64,000 bases of DNA, from assembly GCA_029204225.1 (NCBI GenBank), contig CM055100.1, forward strand, positions 53,937,539-54,001,538. Reading direction: 5' to 3'. The DNA is from Diphasiastrum complanatum (lineage: Eukaryota; Streptophyta; Lycopodiopsida; Lycopodiales; Lycopodiaceae). The position numbers and the translations under genes were made by a program. Below are positions 38,501 to 47,500 of this stretch, one piece after another. The notes beneath the pieces were generated by a model that did no database searches, was not told the origin of the DNA, and saw only the letters and a program-made list of their open reading frames with translations. The first letter of the stretch is position 1. Every line of letters starts with the position of its first letter.

Positions 38501-41500
38501 TTTTTTCATCGAGTTTCTTTCTCAATTTGTCTAGTATGTGCATATAAACTGCACATCCGAATGTCCGAACATGAGCCAGATTTGGTTTCGACTTCCACCA
38601 TACTTCATGAGGAGTTTTATCTGGTATTCTAGATTTCAGAATTCGATTCTGCAGATAGTTCGACGTAGCAACTGCTTCCGCCCACAACTGCTTCGGTGCT
38701 TTCGCATGAGCCATCATATACCTGGCAGCTTCTATTAGTGTACGATTTCTTCGCTCCGCAATTCCATTGTGCTGAGGTGTGTATGATGCAGTCTTCGCAT
38801 GCATAATACCTCGATCAGTACAGAAAGTTTTGAACTCACCTCCACGATCTGTGCAAATTTGCTTCAACTTGTTGCTTGTCTGCTGCTCAGCCAATTGGTA
38901 TACTCAACGAATTTCTCGAAAGCTTTTGATTTTGTAGGAATAAAGTATACTACGACAAACTTGCTGAAGTCATCAATAAACGTGATGCAATATTTTGCAT
39001 CACCTAAAGACATTACTCCGAATGGTCCATGGATATCCGAATGTACAATCTCAAGTACCTTGGTTGCTTTAAAAACATCTTTACTGAAAGGTGTACGAGT
39101 CATTTTGCCTTTAAGACAAGATTCGCAGGTAGTTCGAATATCTCGACTCTTGATTTCGACACCTTCAATTCTTTGACTCTTGTTAGCTTGGTACAAGGCT
39201 TCCATGTTCATGTGACATAACCTCTTGTGCCACATAATATCTGTCGATTCTTGAGCTTGATTCGCTTGCTCGACTGGAGTTCGAATGCTCAAGTTCTGTT
39301 ACCTTTAGTAACTAGGTTATCAGAATCTTCATCGAACAACTTACAAGAGTCCTTTGTGAAGGTTACTAACATCCCTGTGTCGACTATCTTTGCTACAGAT
39401 AGAAGATCTTTATCGAGAGTAGGAACATAGAGAATTTCCTCCAGTTTCTTGTCACCCTGATTCGTGTCTAACCATAGTACACCAGTTCCGTCAACTTCAT
39501 TCTTAGAACCGTCTCCAAGTACAATGTATCTCGAAGAATTCGTCTTTTTATAGTCTGATAAAATTTGTTTCGAGGAAACAAAATGTGAGGTGGCTCCTGC
39601 TACTCGAATGTTTGAATTCGATGAACAACATAGATCAGCAGAAACATATGTTGCTGAGTTTCTTGTCGTCCTCTCTTCTGCTGCTCTGGAGCATTCTGCT
39701 TTGTCTTCGACAAAATTTGAATCTGAAGGTTCACTTTGATTTTGCTCCTTATTCTTGGGATTTTGATAACAGTCTACTGCTGCATGACCCCGTTTATGAC
39801 AATGAATACAATCAACCAACACTTGTCTTCTGTATGACCTGATCTCTTGCATTTGTTGCAAATCTTCTTATCACCAGAATCTCTTGAGTGTTGTTTACCT
39901 GATTGTCAATCATTTGTCTTAAATTCGTCTCAACGATCTCCATTCTTTTTCGATTGCTATCAGCCTTCTGAGACGACTCCCTCTTAGACTGAAACTTCTT
40001 CGAAGATTTATTCTTCTAAGTAAATAGGGCCTTTTGCGAATCACCATTGTCGTCATAGCGTTCGTGAGCTTCTACTTCCTCTTTGACTCCATCTATCGCC
40101 TTCTGAAGCATCATAGACGAATCTTTCGCCAGTAAAGTTCGAGTTGTGCGGAATGACCTGGGTAGGGCTCGAAGAAAATAGCTAAGTTGTTTTTCCTTTG
40201 AGATTGCATTTTCGGTGCTGGAATTCTGCAAAGAAATAAACAGATCCTTTATTTTTCGCACGAAAATGGTCAGATCTTTGTCGTCCCATTGTAGGTAACT
40301 CAATTGGTCCTCCAAGAACATGATTTGATTCCGTGAAAGAGTCTCATTCTTGGTTTGCAATTCTTCCCACAATTCTTTCACGTTCGAAGTTGAAGAAAGA
40401 TCTAGCATTATGCTGTCATTCACTGAAGACGCAATAATCGTTATAGCTTTGTCATTTTTCTCCCTCCCCACAAAGTTCTTTGCCAGGAGTAAGTAATTGG
40501 CTTCGCTTCTGTTCAATCTACCCATTGCCAAAGACCTTCGCCCTTTACTATGAGTGAAGTCTTTAACTTCGAGACTAGATAATTCGAACCTTCTGTATCC
40601 AAATATCGTATTGATCTTAGACTGAATGCTGCTGATTGAAGACATCTTCATATCTTCTGAATTTCTGTGAATAAGATCTATCACAATGATGTTGTTGAGC
40701 TTTAACACTTGAACACACTCTTATCGAGTAACCTGGATGATTGCTCAGATACGGTTGTTGAAGGTAGCTCTGATACCACTGTAGGAAAAACACTGGGAAT
40801 TTTCCTTTAGAGAATGCGATAAAAGTTCAAATAAATCAAACGAATACCAGCGTCTTCAATCATGTCTGAATCTGGCCTATTTACTAATAGAGCAGATTCT
40901 ATTATGATTGAATAAAGCGTGCGGATTTAAACATAGGTATTAGTGTGATAGATAATTCAGATAATCAGAACATCTATGATTCTAGCAGAAATAAGTATGA
41001 AACACCAATGAAGTAAGAATTAATCTATTGATTTTGATTCTTCTTTCTGTCTGTTCTTCCTTGTTGCCTTACTTACAACGAGTAAGTGTACATGTATTTA
41101 TATTGTCATAGGATAGGTTTCTTGGCCTTCTTCCTCCTGTAAATAGTTGATCTAACCGTTAGAACGGTTGATATACAATGACATGTTGTTTCCAGGTTCG
41201 ACAGTTTTTGATTCATTTATCTTTCGAATTAGAATAAAGATCGAATGAATAAATGTCGAATGAATAAAGATTGAATCATCATTGGTTGATTCGAATAAAT
41301 AAATATCGATTCTTTCGAATTCGATTTCTCAACCTTTGTCAATTAAACTGTAGACTTTGTTAGTAGAGCTGAAACTTGTCTGTCGAGGTGTTCTACAACT
41401 CTCCCCCTTAATTCTCCTTTTTTTTAGAACCATTGAAGCTGCTCTTGAATGCTTCTCAGCAGCCTGAGCTTGTGATATAGCTCGAGTCACTGGTCCTGCA

Positions 41501-44500
41501 TGCAAAGATTTGCATCTAGTAGAAAGTACCCAAGACTCAAGAGTTAACCTAGGTAGTACAATTTTTTGCTTGAAAAGCTTTATCCATAAAATTTTGAAAG
41601 TTAAATGTATTTGCTAATATGAGCTTTCAAGCAATCCTGATTGAAATAGAAGCAATCAATTTTGAAGCAAGCCTATCTAATTGTGCAATAGACTCGTCAT
41701 GCAACATGGTGTATACATCCTCCTTCTGTGACGTAGGAGGTAAATCAGGAACCTTGGCGATGTTGATCTTGGTCATGTCAATCTTGTCAAGGTTGACTTA
41801 AAGTTTAAACAATTGGCATATCCATGACTCGTCAAATATAAACGATTACTTGAATAGACTCCTGCCTTGTCTTATCTTATGTAGAATGCACACACGCACA
41901 CTAGCCTTACTAATTGATTTGTGGAAAGTTTTTTTTATTCTTGGTGTGTATGAGGGACTAGATACTCTAGTTCCTCTCGCAAGCTGTTGCAATATAGTCT
42001 CTGTTGCAATATAGTCTTGTGAGAGGACTCTCTCAAATCACCTGGATGCCCATATGTTAGAAACAACCATATGCCTAAGGATGTTGTGTACCTTTATGAA
42101 TCGCTCGAAGACTATAAATATTAATGCAAACTTGAACATAACATTAAACAACCATCAATGCATTAAAGCAAGATTCAAATGCTAAACCATAAACCCAAAA
42201 TTTGCGTTGTAGTTCTTTAATCTAGATTTGAAAGTCAACTTTGAAGTTCAAAGCAACAAGCAATGAGCATTGAGAATGAGATTTCAAAGTTCATACCTCG
42301 TAGGAGTAGGTGTCAGAATCTCCAAATTTCTAGACCCTCTATAATTTGTTAGAACCTTTAGTTTCTTGGTGACAAATCTCACCAAGAATCATGTCATACC
42401 AAGGACGTCTTTCACCCAAGGAAGAGCTAGACAAAAGCAAGACATGCATGATGTATCAAGGAAAAGTGAGGACAAACTGTATCAAGTTCCAAGGAAATAT
42501 GTGAGTTTGAGAGCAAAAGCAAGTCATGGAGAATCTAGATGCTAGAATTTTAGATACTAGTAACTAGAATGATTGACATGTCACATGCGAGTTGAAATGA
42601 TGAATGTAAAGACTCGACAATACACTCTTGAGGAGCCTGGAGCATATATCTGCAATGTCCTAAATCAAAAATGTCGAAGTTGTGTGTACAGCACATGGAG
42701 TCCAAAAGATCTTGGGATGATTTGCCATCACCAAATCCCTCCAACATTGCAATTTGCAGCATTTTTAGTACTGACTTGCACAACATTGTGTGGGCCCACA
42801 TCCTCAATGGCTTGCAGCCTTGCGTGATGTACTCACCTATAACAAATTCAATGAGCATTGAGCATTAGATTTTAGATTTCAAACCCTAGCATGTTCCTGA
42901 CTCCATGCTAGGTCCATGGTAAACACTCCTGATTGAAACAACACTCTCTACCATGTCCCTCCAAGGAGGAGTTTTTGCTAGATGGAAGGGGTGGTCAGAA
43001 AGGTAGATGAAATCTCCTAACAACCATGTCAGGCCTATTCTTGAATCTCTGTTGCAGCGGATCGCGTTCCGCTGCAACAGCGATCCGGAACGTGCGTTGC
43101 GGATCGCCAGCGTTCCGGACAGCGTGTCCAGATCGGTTTTTTTAAAATTAATTTTTCTCATAAAAGTTAAAAAATAACCACTAGATGGCCTTAAAAAAAC
43201 GTTAATAGGAGCAAGAAAAAAATTTACATACTGTCTATCTTAGTTGCCTGTTCCGGAACGGGACTCCCAAAAAATTAAAAAAAAATATGTTTTTTTTAAC
43301 AAAGAAAAAAAAAACATATGCTGAGAGTTGATAGACAGAACGGGCAACTAAGCGTTTGGCTTCCATTTAGGATTGCGTTCTGGTTCTATAGTTGATCGCA
43401 GTTCTATGCATTATGCTTCTACGGGTTATCTTGGTTGCAAAATTCCTTCCATCATAAAGGCTTCTGTGAGTAGTGGCTTCGTTCAGGCCCACGTCACGTC
43501 ATCCATGGTTTTGAGACATCACAAATATAGCATGGCTCAGACAGCAATTCTGGCTCGGATATAGATAACGTGGTTTTGAACAAATCCTTGGAGATTAAGG
43601 AACAGAATCAAGATATATAGCTCGTCTCAGAGAACGATTCCAGCTCGGATTTTTTAATAGATTGGATGGCGATGATATTGGTAAGAAATCCAGGGAGAAT
43701 GGATGTCGTGCAAGAAAGAGATCAAGAATCAATTATGCTGATATGTTTGAGCAGGTCAAAGGAACTGTAGTGCTGCATATTAATTTCTCCGTGAAGCAAG
43801 ATCCGCCTTCAAGACGGGAATTGTTGAACATAGTGCGAACCGCTTGCCAGCCAATGACAGCTTTTGAGATACTGGTATTGCTTTCTATAAGCCGCATTCA
43901 AAGGTCTGAGCAAGCGTCCCTGGAACTTTTGAAGACTGCAGTGTTAACGTCATATCGAGACGCTCACCGTTGCAGGTATGAAGTTTTGCTGTTGGGGCTT
44001 CTCTGATCTCAGCTCATCCCCAAAATGGATGTAGGCGTGTGAAATGCAGAATGCGTGGGCCAGCAGGGTCGTTTACCATTTTCTTTTAACTTGAACTAAC
44101 TCGTTCCGAGCCAGTACGTTCCGGAACGTATGGAACATTCCGACCCATTTTGCTCGGAATGGGCTTCTAAGCTGTCTATACAATTTCACACACCAATTAA
44201 TCTGTTTTTTTAAGGAAAAAATAAATTTTGGTGCACGCTCTGGAAAACCCTAATGGGATTTCCCGGATCGTGGTCCGGATCGCGTTCTGACTTGAATCTT
44301 GTTCTCGTCTTGTAATGAATGTCATAATAATCTCTACTTCTACCAACAGCCTTGTTGCCTTTAGAAGTAGAGGGACCGCGGCTAGATCTGCATGTGCTAA
44401 AGATGTGCCAACCTTTGCCTTTATCTCATCCTCACTAATCTTGGGAGTTGAGGTGTATGCATGCCTAGTTGAAGCCGATGATTTTATTGCAACAAGCGAA

Positions 44501-47500
44501 ATTGGAAAAACATTTAATCACTACAAGTGACGGAGCAAATTCATCATTCAAATCTCAAATACGAATCAGGCCACCAGTGTATGATGTTCATCTATAGCTG
44601 GAGGAATGATCTCTTTGGAATAGCTCCTGTTCTCACAATCATGGTCGAGAGCTCTAGTGGTGGCTATGGACATGCATGATCCAATCTCAAAGGCATGATC
44701 CAATCTCAAAGCCACATGCGTCACAAACTTAGAAGCTGCGCTCGAATATGCAGCGGGCTGCCTTTGTAGCTCATGTGATAGTAAATGCATGTCCATTGTT
44801 TTGTTCCCAAGCTGTTGTATGCTGAAGCAACTGTCACAGGAGCCCATACGGGATCTCTAGCTCTGACAACGGTCTCCTTCTCATAGCTCAAATTTCTTGA
44901 GTTGCCTTTCCCTCCCTTTCCCTTGGTATGCCTCCTCCTAGGACATTACGGATATTCAAGCATTAAAAACTATCTACCAAATATTGTGGATCATTTTGGA
45001 TTGTACGAGAAATTGATTTTTGAGCTTACGAACTAGATCTTCAAGAAAATCTATTGTACACCCATTTTTCATGTAAGTTTATAAAAATTAGGTTTACATA
45101 AAGGTAATACATTTGGATCTAATGAGGATTTATCCCATACTCATTCCTCTGGCTTTTCCTTAAGAATGGGTATGGAATGTTCCTTTGGAACGCGTGTTCT
45201 GTTACTAAGGATTGGTCCTAATGATTTTATTATTGCCTGAGAATGGAAATAACATATTGCTTACACAAAATAACACTGTTATTTGTGAAATTTGAAGAGT
45301 TAAAATGTTTACCAAGGCAGTGGCTTTTTTCCAAACATAGAGTGGAAAAATCTTTGAAACTAGTTCATAAACATGATGTCTCTATGAAATTATCAAGCAG
45401 CTTGCAGTTTTTCTTTTCTAAATAAAAGTCTTCCACTATATTGTCATGAATCCAGTTAACACATCGTTTGGCATCTTAATGTCTACAAATTTTCAAAGGA
45501 GGGTTATATAAAAAAAGATGTATCTCCAAGGAACGGTTCCTTTCCATTATGTTCCCAGGAACTATTCTTCTAAGTATCTATATTCTAAGTTCTAACCTAA
45601 TTTCACAATGTTCAAGTTTCTACTTTTTAAATCCAAGTTCTAGCTCCCTATTACCTAAGTTCTAACTCCTAACTCTCCTAAAGGCTAACTCCTCTCCTCC
45701 TCCTCTAAGTCCCCTTTCTTCATCTCCTTCCTCTTGCCTCGCCTCTTCCCTCCTCTCCTTTCTCTTTTCAGGTTTGCTCTCCTTCTCTCCTTTGAGCTTT
45801 TTTCTTGCAAAGTGGCACAAATTAGGTCGGGAACTGGTTTTTATGAAGCAGGACCCATGACCTAAAAAAAAAAATTACTCCTGATTCTTTCTGATTCGAA
45901 TCAGGACCAATCAATTCATTGCGAATCGCGATTCGTCAGCCAACGAATCATGATTCATGAAAACTTTACAATCAAGTATGCATTCGTGGAGATTCCAAGG
46001 AGTTGAAGAGATCCACCATGAAGATTTCTATCCATTTTCTTTATCTGATTAATAGATTGATGTTCTAGCCAGAAAAGAGGTGTACTCTGTACAGCATTAA
46101 TTCTTTTGTTGCTGGTTATAATCTCATAATTGTAGTGAATGAAGACAACCTCAAAACAACCTTTACTAATCCTTTTGGCACTTTAGAATGCTATGTTCTG
46201 CCATCTATGATGCAGTAATTGTCTGGAGTCATACCATGCTGCAGCAATCTTCTAGATACTGATGAATTCCACCTTTCAAATGTACTTTCGGAGACTCCAA
46301 TTTTTTTTTGATATGATCTATGTGTGGCTTTACTATAGTCAATCAAACAATCTACTTGGATGACTGCTCTTCTACATGTGAAACAAATGAATTTTCTTAA
46401 TTTAGAAAAATGCATCTTTGTTGTGCAATATGTGATCTTGTGCTTCCACCTGATCCCACAAAGATAGCAGAAATTCAATCCATGACAGTACCTGAAACTC
46501 GTAAATTTGAGACAGTCGACTATTACAGAAGGATTCATCAAGAATTTATCTACCAAATTATATTCTCTTACAATTGTACTAGAAGGGCCAGTCTGAGCTA
46601 GAGAGCAAAGGAGATGTTGAAAGAATTCAAGGGACACCGTGAATGTACAAATACCAATCAATAACAACTCACTAACTGATAAGTCATCCAAAACAATTAT
46701 GGTAAATTTCATTGGTGGACTTCCATTTCAAGTTCAAGGGACTTGATTGTAGAGCTATCGATGGGTGACAGATAACAACATAAAGACAATTTGGACTAGA
46801 TTTTTTGAACCATCACCAGGATTCTTTGAAGCTGAAGCAGGTGAATACTGTAGCTGCCATCCTCAGTGGGACGAAGTCTGCCAAAAGGGTTGATAGACGA
46901 CAATCTAGATTACAGGAATTTAAGCATATGGACGAGAATGCCACCATTGATTTCTTTGAAGCTAGTGGCTTTGATAAGTTTGCTTTGTGACTATGTGGGT
47001 GTCTTTGCTGGAGAGCCTAAGCCTCTGTTGTAGACATTGAAATCGATTCTTTGTGAATTTCTTTTAGGAGATTGTTCACAAATACAATTTTTTGATATCT
47101 CTGGTTGTGTAATGTCCTCTTGTAAGTGTTGATACTTGCCTTCAATGTCTAGCCTTGCACACAGACACAACAGGCAAATAGACAGCTGTACTGGTGCAGC
47201 TATATGCAAAGTTAAGGGTTTTTACTTTTCAAGTGACTAGTCTATGTGATCTGCAGTTGCCAAGTGTGTCACATACGGTCCTGCACTGCGAGTATCTGCA
47301 TTGGCCGGACAATCATGTTCCTCCTTCCACAAGGCCAATTCGAGAGCTCTTTAGATGTTTATTAAATGTGCCAATTGATGCTGGCCCCTTTGTAGTACAT
47401 TGCAGGTATGTGTCACTATGTGAGGTTGTATATGACAAGTTTCTGCTAATAAGCTCTATTGAAGCAAAGTGAATTCAAGTTTTAGATAGTGTTTAAGGTT

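Larger units (their letters stand above)
38205..41397 (-). mobile_element. Copia element I: 5' LTR, gag, protease, integrase
   Basis: LTR 40780-41397, PBS 40766-40778, gag 40708-40016 (UBN2-type), knuckle and protease 39861-39289, pre-integrase 39292-38990, integrase 38990-38205. RT, RNase H and the 3' LTR are missing on the left, where a captured fragment and G-rich island adjoin. The LTR is also preceded, on its outer side, by a polypurine tract (see findings). Confidence 0.87.
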
